From Falsiroseomonas stagni DSM 19981 (GTDB lineage: Bacteria > Pseudomonadota > Alphaproteobacteria > Acetobacterales > Acetobacteraceae): a stretch of DNA of 64,000 bases. This document shows, in pieces, positions 1 through 8,877 of the stretch. The notes beneath the pieces were generated by a model. That model was not told the DNA's origin. It ran no database searches and was given only the letters and a program-made list of their open reading frames with translations. The number at the start of each line of letters is the position of its first letter. The stretch's first letter is position 1. The DNA lies in assembly GCF_900114315.1 (NCBI RefSeq), contig NZ_FOSQ01000003.1, positions 124,001 through 188,000 of the forward strand. The letters are read 5' to 3'. The translations under genes were made by a program, and so were the position numbers.

Positions 1-114
1 CTGGTGATGGTCTCGGCCCTGGCGGTGGGGGTGGGGCTGCTGCTGATCGCGGGGCCGCCGGAGGGGGATGAGTTCCTGCTGACCTTGGGGGCGGTTCGCG
101 CGCTGGTCGGTTGA
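1..114 (+). CDS. C-terminal end of an unknown membrane protein (partial)
   Basis: Only the last 37 codons are present, ending at TGA 112-114; the start lies before the window. The visible part contains a strongly hydrophobic stretch (LVMVSALAVGVGLLLIAG, residues 1-18 of the fragment), so it is probably the last membrane segment plus a short tail. It runs in the same direction as the lytic transglycosylase that starts 33 bases later, so the two may be co-transcribed. The fragment is too short to name a family. Confidence 0.5.
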   Translation: MVMVSALAVGVGLLLIAGPPEGDEFLLTLGAVRALVG

Positions 115-147
115 CCGAGGGCGCCGGCGGGGGGCAGGGGTGGGGCC

Positions 148-774
148 ATGCGTGGTGTCCTGGTCCTGCTGGCCCTGCTGGTGCCGTGTTCGGTGAGGGC
201 GGAGGGCGCGTGGACCGCCTGCCGCCAGGCGATCGCGGCGGCGGAGCGGGGGAGCGGCGTGCCGCCGGGGCTGCTGCTGGCGATCGCACAGGTGGAAAGC
301 GGGCGGGCGGCGCCGGGGGGTGGGGTGGCGCCCTGGCCGTTCGCGATCAATGCCGAGGGGGTCGGGCGGTTTCCGGAGACGCGGGACGCCGCGGTCGCGA
401 TGGTGGAGGGGCTGCGGGCGCGCGGCGTGACCAGCATCGATGTGGGCTGCATGCAGGTGAACCTGTTCCACCACCCGGATGCCTTCCCGGGGGTGGAGGC
501 GGGGTTCGATCCGGCTTTGAACGTTGGCTATGCCGTGCGCTTCCTGCGGGATCTGCGCGCGCGGACGGGCAATTGGGCGGAGGCGGTGGCGGGGTATCAC
601 TCCGGCGAGGCGGGGCGGGGGATGGCGTACCACGCGCGGGTGACGGTGACGCGGGTGGCGGGGGGCGTGGCGCTGTCGGCGCCGGGGGCGCTGCGGGGAT
701 TGTGCGCACCGGGGCTGCGGGCGGCGATGCTGGTGGCGCCGAATGGGCGGCCGCGGGTGGTGTGCCGGGGTTAG
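148..774 (+). CDS. Secreted lytic transglycosylase (SLT domain)
   Basis: This 208-aa protein should cleave the glycan strands of peptidoglycan in the periplasm. Residues 1-18 form a signal peptide (MRGVLVLLALLVPCSVRA). The SLT signatures are in order: the catalytic Glu in VESGR (E50), the GCMQVN block at 100-105 and the AGYHSG block at 148-153, which replaces the common AYNAG. Spacing and size fit short family-1 transglycosylases of the kind often tied to secretion or flagellar assembly. The ATG at 148 is the only start that leaves an intact signal peptide. Its stop overlaps the stop of the converging TPR gene by two bases. Confidence 0.85.
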   Translation: MRGVLVLLALLVPCSVRAEGAWTACRQAIAAAERGSGVPPGLLLAIAQVESGRAAPGGGVAPWPFAINAEGVGRFPETRDAAVAMVEGLRARGVTSIDVGCMQVNLFHHPDAFPGVEAGFDPALNVGYAVRFLRDLRARTGNWAEAVAGYHSGEAGRGMAYHARVTVTRVAGGVALSAPGALRGLCAPGLRAAMLVAPNGRPRVVCRG

Positions 775-3100
775 GGGAGGGAGGCGAGGCGGGTGAGGAG
801 GCGGTCGCGGAGGGTGGTGGCGTGGGCGATATAATAGTCGGCGCCGGCGCGATCGTATTCCTGCAGCGCAGCCGTGACTCGGTCCAGGGCCGACTGCCAG
901 TACTGCCGCGGCGCAACTCGCGTGCCGAGAGTCTCTTCGGCGATTCCGATGTTCTCCGTTGTCATGGCCCACTCCAGAGGCACGCGGTCGCGGCGGCATT
1001 CCTCCAACGCGAGCCGAAACGCGGCGATGGCCTCCTCCAGTCGGGCTGTCCCGCTCCCCCGCTCCCCAAGCGTTAGCAAGGCGTTGCCGAGGTTGTGCTG
1101 CGTGGTAGCCCAGCGGAGTGGGACGCGGTCGCGGCGGCGTTCCTCCAGGGCGAAGCGATAGGCGGCGACGGCCTCCTCCAGCCGGGCCGTGCCGCTTTCT
1201 CGCTCCCCGAGCGTCGCCAAGACAGTGCCGAGGCTGCTCTGCGTGTCAGCCCAATGCAACGGCACGCGATCCCGGCGGTGTTCCTCCAGAGCGAGGCTAT
1301 GGGCGGCAAGGGCCTCCTCCAGTCGGGTCGTGTCGCCGTGCCGCTCCCCGAGCGTCGCCAAGGCATCGCCAAGGTTGGTTTGCGTCATAGCCCAGTCGAG
1401 CGGCACGCGGTCGCGGCTACATTCCTCCAGGGCCAGGCGATAGGCGGCGACGGCCTCCTCCAGCTGACTCGGATCGCTCCACCAATCCCCGAGCGTCGCC
1501 AAGGCGCTGCCGAGGTTGTTCTGCGTGGTGGCCCAGTACAGTGGAACGCGGTCACGGCGGCGTTCGTCCAGGGCGAGGCGATAGGCGCTGATGGCCTCCT
1601 CCAGCCGGGCCGTGCTGCCATCCCGCCTGCCGAGAGTCACCAAGGCATTGCCGAGGTTGTTCTGCGCTGTGGCCCAGTCAAGCGGGACGCGGTCGCGGGG
1701 GGCGAGGGCGAGGACTTCGCGATAACGGGCGATAGCCTCGTTCAGCGCAGCATTGTCGCCATATTCCCCCCCGTGATCTCTTAGTGCGTCGGCTGAAGAG
1801 AGCAGCCACTGCCAAGCCTCGCGTGGATCGAAGGCGACCAGGGCTGATGCTTCCTGGTACAGCGCCGCGGCTTCCCGGTAGCGCAACCCGGCCTTCTCGA
1901 CCGCCGCCTGCGCGGCCTTGGTTTCCGCGAGGCTCGTGCGGCGCGTGCGGCGCTCGGCTTCGATCTCCGCGGCGTGCGCTTCCAGCCGCGTCAGCGCCTT
2001 CTCTTCCTCCGCGGCCATGGCGGCCAGGGCCTGGCGGGCATCGTCCAGGCGGCCGGCGGCGTGGGCGGCGCGGGCCTTCTCGCGAAGGGCCTCCGCGCGG
2101 GGGGAGAGGTTGCGGGAGGTGGAGAGGGCGTCGATGCGTTCGCCGGCCTCGCGCCAGTCCCGCGCGATGGCGAAGAGGGTGGTGGGGAATTGTTCGGGCG
2201 GGATTTGGCGGCCGACCATGGTTTCGAGGAAGCCGGCGACCAGCGCCAGCGTGCCCTGCTGCTCCGCCCGGACGCGGGCGAGGTCGCTGACCAGGGCGCG
2301 CTTCTCGCTCTCGGACATCGAGAGGTCGCGGGTCAGGCGATCCACCAGCAGGCGCAATTCGCGCAACTCGGCCTGGATGGCCTCAATAGTCGCACGCATC
2401 GCCGCGGTATCACCCGCCAGCGCGGCGATGGCCTGGCCGATGGCGGTCGTGTCTTCCCGCAGCGCGGCGAGGCGGGAGATATCGAAGGCGGTCTTGACGC
2501 GGGGCTTGTCCTTCAGGGCTTCGCGGAGCAGCGCGCGGAGGATGTCGCGCCAGGCGGGGGTGCCCTCGGCCTCGCCGAAGAATCGGGCGCGGAAATCGGG
2601 TGGGGCTTCGCCGGCGCCGGCGACGAGTTCGTCCCAGGCGGCGGTTTCCACGGTGGTGATGCGGGAAAGGGCGGCCTCGGTGGGGTTGCCGCTGCGGAGC
2701 AGGGCGTCGAGGGCGCGTTCCATCTCCGCCACCAGCGGTGCGTTCTCCACCACCGTCATGCGGGGGCAGAGGCCGATCTGGTCCCGCAGCCAGGCATGGG
2801 CGGCGGCGATGAAGGGGGGTGGGGTGGCGGCGCGGGTGCCGAAGCGGTCGGCTTCGTCCCAGCCCTGGTAGTCGCGAAGGAGGTAGAGGTTGGTGCTGAG
2901 CTGGATCAGGCGGAGGGTGCGTTCCAGATCGTGGTTCGGGGGGATTCGCCGGTGTAGCCGCGGAGGCGGGCGCCGACTTCTTCCATCACCTCGGAGGCGC
3001 GCTTGCCGAAGAGGGCGCCCAGCACGTTGTCGGCGACGCTGGCCGCTTCCTTCGCCGCCTCGATCCCCAAAGCGCCGACAATGGTCGAGATGATCGCCAA
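771..3100 (-). CDS. Coiled-coil and TPR-repeat protein, reading frame broken near the N-terminus
   Basis: The natural start is the ATG at 3100, opening with [20 protein letters not shown]. That frame ends after about 64 codons, while the long downstream frame carries the rest. Adding one C to the C6 run at 2938-2943 (minus strand) joins the two as [13 protein letters not shown] and gives one protein of about 776 aa. After the N-terminal segment come an alpha-helical region, a long charged coiled coil (roughly residues 200-450) and six TPR-like units of exactly 47 aa. No nuclease, NTPase or membrane domain is visible, so the role is unknown; scaffold or sensor roles are typical of such proteins. 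Either the break is real (pseudogene or slippage) or it is a sequencing error in a homopolymer. Confidence 0.7.
850..1695 (-). repeat. Six tandem 141-bp (47-aa) TPR-coding repeats
   Basis: The motif coding for RDRVPL recurs with exact 141-base spacing: the shared bases start at 982, 1123, 1264, 1405, 1546 and 1687. Each unit reads approximately RDRVPLxWAxxQxNLGxAL, then a TLG turn, then a RLEEAxxAYRxALEE helix. The outermost unit near 850-990 is degenerate. The constant nucleotide period suggests growth by duplication and a potential for length variation between strains. Confidence 0.85.
2938..2943 (-). other. Frameshift site in a C6 run (G6 on the plus strand)
   Basis: In the upstream frame the codons are GAA TCC CCC CGA ACC. 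With one more C, or a -1 slip on the repeated CCC, they become GAA TCC CCC CCG AAC, which enters the long TPR frame. The upstream frame alone ends within about 35 bases. This is the single place where the two halves of the protein join cleanly. Confidence 0.7.
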
Positions 3101-3186
3101 CCGAATCCCCCTTCCCGCCCAACGCTACCTTTCCGGCTCCGATCTGTCCCTCTCGTCTGGCGGAAATCCGAAAAAAGGAGGGGGCA

Positions 3187-3206
3187 CGGGGGAGTTCACT
3201 CCCCCG
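3187..3206. promoter_or_regulatory. Perfect 20-nt palindrome between the TPR gene and rph
   Basis: The arms CGGGGGAGT and ACTCCCCCG are separated by TC, 30 bases before the rph ATG. An A6-GGAGGGGG stretch lies just before it. It could be an operator for the divergent pair or a 5'-UTR hairpin of rph. There is no T-tract, so a terminator is unlikely. Confidence 0.4.
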
Positions 3207-3235
3207 CCTTCCTGCTTCGTGTTACCCCCCGCCGC

Positions 3236-3988
3236 ATGATCGATTTCCCCGCCGGCTTCAAAGCCCCCTTCGTCCGTCCCTCCGGCCGTGTGGCCGATGC
3301 CATGCGGGAGGTCACGCTCACCCCGGGCCAGGCCCGGCATGCGGAGGGGTCCTGCCTCATCCGGTTCGGGGTCACGGAGGTGCTCTGCACCGCCAGTGTC
3401 GAGAGCAAGGTGCCGCCTTTCCTGCGGAACACTGGCCAGGGCTGGGTGACGGCGGAGTATGGGATGCTGCCGCGCGCCACCCATACGCGCGGCGATCGTG
3501 AGGCCGCGCGGGGCAAGCAGTCCGGGCGGACGCAGGAGATCCAGCGGCTGATCGGGCGCAGCCTTCGCGCCGTGACGGACCTCAAGGCGATGGGGGAGAT
3601 GTCGATCACGGTGGACTGCGATGTGCTGACCGCCGATGGCGGCACGCGCTGCGCCAGCATCACCGGCGCCTGGGTGGCGCTGCATCTCGCCTTCCAGCAC
3701 TGCATGAAGATGAATGTGCTGAAGACCAATCCGCTGCGCGACCAGGTGGCCGCGATTTCCTGCGGCATCTGGAACGGCACGCCGGTGCTCGACCTCGATT
3801 ATGCCGAGGACAGCAAGGCGGAGACGGATGGCAATTTCATCATGACGGGCTCTGGCGGGATCGTGGAGGTCCAGGCGACGGCGGAGGGGGCGCCGTTCTC
3901 CGAGAATGAGCTGCTCGCGCTGCTCGGCCTGGCGCGGGCGGGGACGGCGAAGCTGTTCGAGTTGCAGAAGGTGGCGATCCGGGGATGA
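3236..3988 (+). CDS. rph: Ribonuclease PH
   Basis: This 250-aa protein is the phosphorolytic 3'-5' exoribonuclease that trims tRNA 3' ends in the cytoplasm. The family hallmarks are clear: RPSGR near the start, [13 protein letters not shown], the tract [17 protein letters not shown], and [10 protein letters not shown] followed by the phosphate-binding region. The length is normal, with about 13 extra residues before RPSGR. No strong ribosome binding site precedes the ATG. Its stop overlaps the rdgB start by four bases (ATGA), so the two are translationally coupled, an order common in alphaproteobacteria. Confidence 0.95.
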   Translation: MIDFPAGFKAPFVRPSGRVADAMREVTLTPGQARHAEGSCLIRFGVTEVLCTASVESKVPPFLRNTGQGWVTAEYGMLPRATHTRGDREAARGKQSGRTQEIQRLIGRSLRAVTDLKAMGEMSITVDCDVLTADGGTRCASITGAWVALHLAFQHCMKMNVLKTNPLRDQVAAISCGIWNGTPVLDLDYAEDSKAETDGNFIMTGSGGIVEVQATAEGAPFSENELLALLGLARAGTAKLFELQKVAIRG

Positions 3989-4596
3989 CGCACCGGTTGC
4001 TCACCGGGCCGAAGCTGGTGCTCGCCACGCACAACAAGGGCAAGGTGCGGGAGGTGGCGGCGCTGCTCGCGCCCTGGGGGTTCGAGGTCGTGGCGGCGGG
4101 GGAACTGGGGCTGCCGGAGCCGGCGGAAACGGAAGAAGATTTCCTCGGCAATGCGCGGATCAAGGCGCTGGCGGCGGCGGTGGCTTCCGGCCTGCCGGCG
4201 CTGGCGGATGACAGCGGGTTCTCCGTGGCGGCGCTGGATGGCGCGCCGGGGGTGCGGACGGCGGATTGGGCGGAGACGCCGGCCGGGCGCGACTACGCCA
4301 TGGCGATGGGCAAGGTGGAGAAGCTGGCCCGCCACGCGGCGGATCGGGGGGCCTGGTTCTCCTGCGCGCTCGTCCTTGCCTGGCCGGATGGGCATACCGA
4401 GGGGTTCCTGGGCGAGGCGCATGGCGCCTGGGTCTGGCCGCCGCGGGGGGCGAATGGCTTCGGCTATGACCCGATGTTCGTGCCGAAGGGCGGGGCCGAG
4501 ACCTTCGGGGAGATGACGCCGGAGGCGAAGCACGCGATCAGCCACCGGGCGGACGCTTTTCGCCAGTTGTCCGCGGCCTGCCTCCCCCCACGATGA
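3985..4596 (+). CDS. rdgB: Non-canonical purine NTP pyrophosphatase (RdgB/HAM1)
   Basis: This 203-aa enzyme hydrolyses dITP, ITP and XTP to monophosphates and so keeps deaminated purines out of DNA and RNA. The nucleotide-binding motif THNKGK is at residues 15-20, the metal-binding DDSG at 75-78 and GANGFGYDP in the C-terminal half; all are conserved in the family. It overlaps rph at the start and the next gene at the end, each by ATGA, so three genes share one transcript. Confidence 0.94.
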   Translation: MTHRLLTGPKLVLATHNKGKVREVAALLAPWGFEVVAAGELGLPEPAETEEDFLGNARIKALAAAVASGLPALADDSGFSVAALDGAPGVRTADWAETPAGRDYAMAMGKVEKLARHAADRGAWFSCALVLAWPDGHTEGFLGEAHGAWVWPPRGANGFGYDPMFVPKGGAETFGEMTPEAKHAISHRADAFRQLSAACLPPR

Positions 4597-5327
4597 TCCG
4601 CCGCGCGGCCCTGCTGCTGGCCTTGCTGCTGCCGATCGCGGCAGCGGCCGAGGAAGCGGGGGTGCTGCGGACGGAAGCGGGGGTGGTGGCGCGGGATGGC
4701 GCGGCCACCGGCGCCATGGTGTGGCTGCATCCGCATTACACGGAGGGGCCTCCGCCCGAGGCGCCCGCCTTCATGGCCAGGCTCGCGGCGCGGGGCTGGG
4801 ATCTCTGGCGCCATGACCGGCCGCCGGGCGGGCCGGTGCCGCCGGCCTCCCCCCTGACCAGCTGGGTCGATCCACTGGCGGAGGGGACGGCCGCGCTGCG
4901 GGCGCGGGGCTATGCCCGGGTGGTGCTGGTGGGGGAAAGCCGGGGGGCCTTCCTGGCGCTGGCGGCGCTCCGCGTGCCGGGGCTGGCGGATGCGGTGGCG
5001 CTGGCGGCGCCGGCGGCGCATGGGCGGAGGCCCGAACGGCGGGCGCAGGCGCTGGCGGATTTCGCGGCGGCGCTCGATCGCGCCAGCCCGGATTCCGTGC
5101 GGCGGATCGCGCTGCTGCTGTTCGAGGATGATGGCTGGGACCCCGATCCCGCGGCGCGGGCGGCGCTGTTCCGGGCGGCGGTGGCGCGCCTCGGCTGGGA
5201 TGCGCTGCTGGTTGATCGGCCGCCGGCGCCGACCGGGCATGGGGGCGTGCAGGAGCCCGATTTCGACGCGATCTTCGGCAGGTGCCTCGCGGATTTCCTG
5301 GAAGGCCGTCCCGCCGCCTGCCCCTGA
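4593..5327 (+). CDS. Secreted alpha/beta-hydrolase-like protein
   Basis: This 244-aa protein has a clear signal peptide (residues 1-19, ending AAAA) and should act in the periplasm. A nucleophile elbow GESRG places the catalytic Ser at about 116. [14 protein letters not shown] fits the alpha/beta-hydrolase strand-turn-helix, and the C-terminal GHGG could supply the His. The substrate cannot be inferred. It overlaps the rdgB stop by four bases and precedes gshB by 76 bases. The link to rdgB is positional only. Confidence 0.65.
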   Translation: MIRRAALLLALLLPIAAAAEEAGVLRTEAGVVARDGAATGAMVWLHPHYTEGPPPEAPAFMARLAARGWDLWRHDRPPGGPVPPASPLTSWVDPLAEGTAALRARGYARVVLVGESRGAFLALAALRVPGLADAVALAAPAAHGRRPERRAQALADFAAALDRASPDSVRRIALLLFEDDGWDPDPAARAALFRAAVARLGWDALLVDRPPAPTGHGGVQEPDFDAIFGRCLADFLEGRPAACP

Positions 5328-5403
5328 TGCGGGTGGGCGCCCCCCTTCCAACGGGCGGCGCGGCGTGCGACGGGAACGGCAACCCGAAGCGGAGCGCTTT
5401 GCC

Positions 5404-6354
5404 ATGACCCGCAGCCTCAAGGTCGCGGTCCAGATGGACCCGATCTCCTCCATCAATATCGACGGCGACAGCACCTTCGCCCTGATGCTCGAAGCCCAGT
5501 CCCGCGGCCACGCCCTGTGGCACTACCATGTGCGGGATTTGGCGCTGAACGGCGGGCGGGTGATCGCCCGCGCGCAGCCCGTCACCGTCCAGCGCGTGAA
5601 GGGCAACCACTTCACCCTGAGGGTGGAGGAGGAGCTGGACCTCGGCCAGGTGGACGTGGTGCTGATGCGCCAGGACCCGCCCTTCGACATGGCCTACATC
5701 ACGGCCACGCATATCCTGGAACACATCCACCCGAAGACGCTGGTGGTGAATGATCCGGCCAGCGTGCGGAACGCGCCGGAGAAGCTGTTCGTCACCCATT
5801 TCCCGGAACTGATGCCGGAAACGCTGGTGACGGCCGACATCCGGCAGATCCGGAAATTCCGGGAGAAGCACGGCGACATCATCATCAAGCCGCTGTTCGG
5901 CAATGGCGGCGCCGGGGTGTTCCACCTGCGCCCCGACGACCCCAACATGAACGCGCTGGTGGAGATGTTCACGGAACGGTCGCGGGAGCCGCTGATGATC
6001 CAGCGCTACGTCCCCGCCGTCCGCTTCGGCGACAAGCGCATCATCCTGGTGGACGGCATCGCCATGGGTGCGATCAACCGCGTGCCCGCGGCCGGCGAGG
6101 CACGGTCCAACATGCATGTCGGCGGCCGGCCGGAACCGACGACGCTGACGGACCGGGAGCGCGAGATCTGCGCCGCGATCGGCCCGGCGCTGCGGGAACG
6201 CGGGCTGATCTTCGTCGGCATCGACGTGATCGGGGACTACCTGACGGAGATCAACGTGACCTCCCCCACCGGGCTGCAGGAACTGGCGCGGTTCGACGGG
6301 GTGCATCTGGAGCGCGCGATCTGGGACGCGATCGAGGCGAAGGTCTCGCGATAG
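5404..6354 (+). CDS. gshB: Glutathione synthetase
   Basis: This 316-aa ATP-grasp enzyme joins gamma-glutamylcysteine and glycine to make glutathione. It starts [19 protein letters not shown], matching the family N-terminus, so the ATG at 5404 is preferred over longer upstream options. Family marks are [12 protein letters not shown], the ATP-grasp region [15 protein letters not shown] and the C-terminal [11 protein letters not shown]. The length is normal. It is followed by the convergent hairpin repeat block and may be its own transcription unit. Confidence 0.95.
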   Translation: MTRSLKVAVQMDPISSINIDGDSTFALMLEAQSRGHALWHYHVRDLALNGGRVIARAQPVTVQRVKGNHFTLRVEEELDLGQVDVVLMRQDPPFDMAYITATHILEHIHPKTLVVNDPASVRNAPEKLFVTHFPELMPETLVTADIRQIRKFREKHGDIIIKPLFGNGGAGVFHLRPDDPNMNALVEMFTERSREPLMIQRYVPAVRFGDKRIILVDGIAMGAINRVPAAGEARSNMHVGGRPEPTTLTDREREICAAIGPALRERGLIFVGIDVIGDYLTEINVTSPTGLQELARFDGVHLERAIWDAIEAKVSR

Positions 6355-6355
6355 A

Positions 6356-6483
6356 CGCAAGGGGGCTCCGCCCCCTGCAACCGGTGTTGTCCGCAAGGGG
6401 GCTTCGCCCCCCTGCAACCAGTGTTGTCCGCAAGGGGGCTTCGCCCCCCTGCAACCCCCGGCCAGGGTCCAGCGGGACCCTGG
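6356..6483. repeat. Intergenic hairpin repeat block A (three 36-37-bp units plus one hairpin)
   Basis: Units at 6356-6391, 6392-6428 and 6429-6455 share CGCAAGGGGGC(T/C)(T/C)CG, a run of C and TGCAACC; the first two also share GTGTTGTC. Each contains a GGGGGC/GCCCCC hairpin. A separate 9-bp hairpin follows, CCAGGGTCC at 6462-6470 with GGACCCTGG at 6475-6483. The block lies between convergent gshB and the minus-strand dehydrogenase and probably ends transcription from both sides. The same modules recur near 14.1, 27.7, 39.6 and 61.7 kb. Confidence 0.85.
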
Positions 6484-6548
6484 ACCGCGGGATTTTTCGA
6501 TTGATGAAGGGCCGGGGCCGGTTCGGCCGTGGCCCGGGGGGAGTCAGG

Positions 6549-7598
6549 CTACCGCGGATGCCCGTCCCGCATCAGCGCCGGCAGCTGCGCGAGGTCCAGC
6601 CCCTCCAGCAGATCGTCGCCCACCAGGGCGCTGCCCCACAGCGCCTCCAGCACCGCCACCGCGGCGGCGGTCAGCGGCATCGCCACGCCCCGCGCCTCCG
6701 CCAGGCGCAGCCACAGCGCCAGGCCATAGGTGACGCTCTCCGCCAGGTGGGTGGCGTCCAGCCCCAGCGGGCCGGGCGCCGGGCCCTGGGCGGCCAGCGC
6801 CGCGGCCATCCGGGCGAGCGGCGCTTCCTCCAGCCCATGGGCGCGGGACAGGGCGGTGGGCAGGGGCGTGAGCGCATGGCCGAGCGTGTGGGCGAGGTGC
6901 AGGCGCTCCGCATCCAGCCGGTCCGCCAGGCGGCAGATGGCGGGCGTCATGCGCCCATGCATGTCCCAGGGCTCCGCACCCTCGATCCGCGTGGCATTGC
7001 CGATGGCCAGCGCCGCCTGCAGCACGGCCTCATGATTCGCCAGCGCCGCGCCGATGGCGTCGGGGAGCGGGCGGAAGGACAGGCCGAACAGGTCGGCGGC
7101 GAGCTGCGCGAGGCCGGGGGCCGCGGCGGCCGGGACGGCGGCGATCTCCACCCCCTCCCGCAGCGCGACGATGCGGACGGTGTCGGGCGATTCGCGCACG
7201 GCCAGCAGGGGGGGCGTCGCCATGGCGCCGATGGGCGCCTGCCGGCCGAGGCTGGCCAGCAGCCGGTCCAGCAGCAGGGGGGCGAGGGAGTGGCTCGGCG
7301 CCAGCAGCACCGGCACGCCGTCATGCAGCATGGGGGCCACGCGCCACAGGACGGGGCCCAGCGCGTGCGGCGGGACGGAGACCAGCACCGCCTCCGCCTG
7401 CCACAGCGCGCGGGACACATCGACGGCGACATCGACGCGGGCGGTGCCGGCGATGATGCCCTCCACCCGCAAGGTCGCGCCGATGCCATGGGTGCCGCCG
7501 CCGCGGGGCGACCAGAGCGCGACGGAATGGCCGCGGCTGACGGCGATGGCCGCCGCCGCCGGCCCCACGGCCCCCGCCCCGAGCACGGCCAGGCGCAT
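6549..7598 (-). CDS. Opine/octopine dehydrogenase-family oxidoreductase
   Basis: This 349-aa enzyme begins with a Rossmann dinucleotide-binding motif, LAVLGAGAVGPAAAA (glycines near 7-12), as in NAD(P)-dependent octopine/nopaline dehydrogenases and ketopantoate reductases. The C-terminal half has the opine-dehydrogenase pattern of a conserved asparagine-rich turn, a TPAICRLADRLDAER helix and a small-residue tail. Its substrate is unknown. It starts eight bases after the stop of the Bug receptor gene, so the pair is an operon and may process the solute that receptor binds. A paralogue lies at 25237-26298. Confidence 0.7.
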   Translation of the reverse strand: MRLAVLGAGAVGPAAAAIAVSRGHSVALWSPRGGGTHGIGATLRVEGIIAGTARVDVAVDVSRALWQAEAVLVSVPPHALGPVLWRVAPMLHDGVPVLLAPSHSLAPLLLDRLLASLGRQAPIGAMATPPLLAVRESPDTVRIVALREGVEIAAVPAAAAPGLAQLAADLFGLSFRPLPDAIGAALANHEAVLQAALAIGNATRIEGAEPWDMHGRMTPAICRLADRLDAERLHLAHTLGHALTPLPTALSRAHGLEEAPLARMAAALAAQGPAPGPLGLDATHLAESVTYGLALWLRLAEARGVAMPLTAAAVAVLEALWGSALVGDDLLEGLDLAQLPALMRDGHPR

Positions 7599-7606
7599 GA
7601 GCCCGC

Positions 7607-8590
7607 CTACTCCAGGGAGATCGAGAGCGGCGCCGCGACGCGGGTCCAGCGGTCCAGATCCTCCCGCAGCAGCCGGCCGAATTCCGCCGGGCCGCTGCCA
7701 TTGGCGGTGGAGCCCAGCGCGGGCAGGCGGGATTTCACCAGATCCGTGTCCAGCGCCTTGGCGAATTCGGCGCGCCAGCGCTCGATGATCGGCGCGGGGG
7801 TCGCGGCCGGGGCGGCGATGCCGGTCCAGATGGAGGCCTCGAACCCTGCCAGCCCGCCCTCGATCAAGGTCGGCACATCGGGGGTGGGGGGGAAGCGTTC
7901 GCGGGAGGAGACACCGAGCACCTTCATCTGCGCGCCGGAGACGGCGAGGACGGAGGCGACGGAGATGAACATCAGCCCGATCCGCCCGGCGGCGAGGTCG
8001 TTGAAGGCGGCCGCCGCGCCGCGATAGGGGATGTGCTCGACATTCAGCCCCTCCCGCGCCTTCAGGTCTTCCATGATCAGGTGGGTGTTGGTGCCGATGC
8101 CGGTGGAGCCGTAGGGCACGGGCTGCCGGGCGGCCTTGCAGTAGGCGATGAGTTCGCGGGTGTTGTTGACCGGCAGGCTGGGCGCGGTGGCCAGCGCCAC
8201 GGGGCTGTCGGAGAGGTGGATGATGGGGGCGAAGTCGTTGACCGGATCATAGGCCAGGCGGCGGCCGACGGCCTTGGCGATGGTGAGCTGCCCGGCGGTG
8301 GCCAGCAGCAGCGTCAGCCCATCCGGCGCCGCGCGGGCGGTTTCCTGCGCGCCGATGATGCCGCCGGCGCCGGCACGGTTCTCGATCACCATGTTCTGGC
8401 CGACGCTCTGCGACACGGCCTGGGCGAAGAGGCGGCCGAGCACGTCCTGGCTGCCGCCCGGGGCGAAGGGGACGATCAGGCGCACGGGCCGGTCGGGCGA
8501 CCAGGCGCCCTGGGCGCGGGCATGCGTCGCCAGGATGGGCGCGGCGAGGGTGGCGCCCAGCAGGGTGCGGCGGGCAAGGCGATGCGGCAT
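7607..8590 (-). CDS. Bug/TctC-family periplasmic solute-binding receptor
   Basis: This 327-aa protein carries a twin-arginine-like signal (RLARRTLLG, ending ARAQ near residue 23) and the Bug signature IVPFAPGGSQD, followed by VIENRAGAGG and an HIPYRG block. Bug proteins bind carboxylated or amidated solutes for tripartite tricarboxylate transporters. The ATG at 8590 follows AAGAGG at a good distance; an upstream ATG at 8620 would add ten residues before the signal. No tctA or tctB gene is nearby, so the membrane partner must be elsewhere or the protein acts in sensing. Confidence 0.9.
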   Translation of the reverse strand: MPHRLARRTLLGATLAAPILATHARAQGAWSPDRPVRLIVPFAPGGSQDVLGRLFAQAVSQSVGQNMVIENRAGAGGIIGAQETARAAPDGLTLLLATAGQLTIAKAVGRRLAYDPVNDFAPIIHLSDSPVALATAPSLPVNNTRELIAYCKAARQPVPYGSTGIGTNTHLIMEDLKAREGLNVEHIPYRGAAAAFNDLAAGRIGLMFISVASVLAVSGAQMKVLGVSSRERFPPTPDVPTLIEGGLAGFEASIWTGIAAPAATPAPIIERWRAEFAKALDTDLVKSRLPALGSTANGSGPAEFGRLLREDLDRWTRVAAPLSISLE

Positions 8591-8641
8591 GGAGACGGCC
8601 TCTTCGCGGGTTCGATTCATGCCCCACCCTGCCGTGCCGGG

Positions 8642-8754
8642 GCGCGCCGCACAACGCACTCCCGTGCGCGTCGCACAACGCACTCCCGTGCGCGTCGCAC
8701 AACGCACTCCCGTCCGCGTCGCACAACGCACTCCCGTGCGCTTCGCACAACGCG
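8642..8754. repeat. 24-bp tandem repeat, about 4.7 copies, in a divergent promoter region
   Basis: Units run 8642-8665, 8666-8689, 8690-8713, 8714-8737 and a partial 8738-8754. The core CGCACAACGCACTCCCGT is nearly invariant, with changes only in the lead GCGCG(T/C). The array lies about 50 bases upstream of the minus-strand receptor gene and 120 bases upstream of plsC. No spacers separate the units, so it is not a CRISPR array. It could be a multi-site protein-binding region or a slippage product. Confidence 0.9.
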
Positions 8755-8877
8755 CAACCTGCGCGGGATGATTTGTTTCCCGACAAAGGGTCCGGGGGCG
8801 GTCTTCTCCTGCCGTCCTCTCTCCGCCGCCGCGCCTGAAACCGATCGTCACGCGATGGTCGCGCGGCTTTCATTGCC

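Noticed and set aside
6356-6455. CRISPR array from 36-37-bp direct repeats
   Set aside because: The units are adjacent, have no unique spacers and are palindromic terminator-like hairpins also found at other gene ends.
8642-8754. CRISPR array
   Set aside because: The 24-bp units abut each other without spacers and no cas gene is present.
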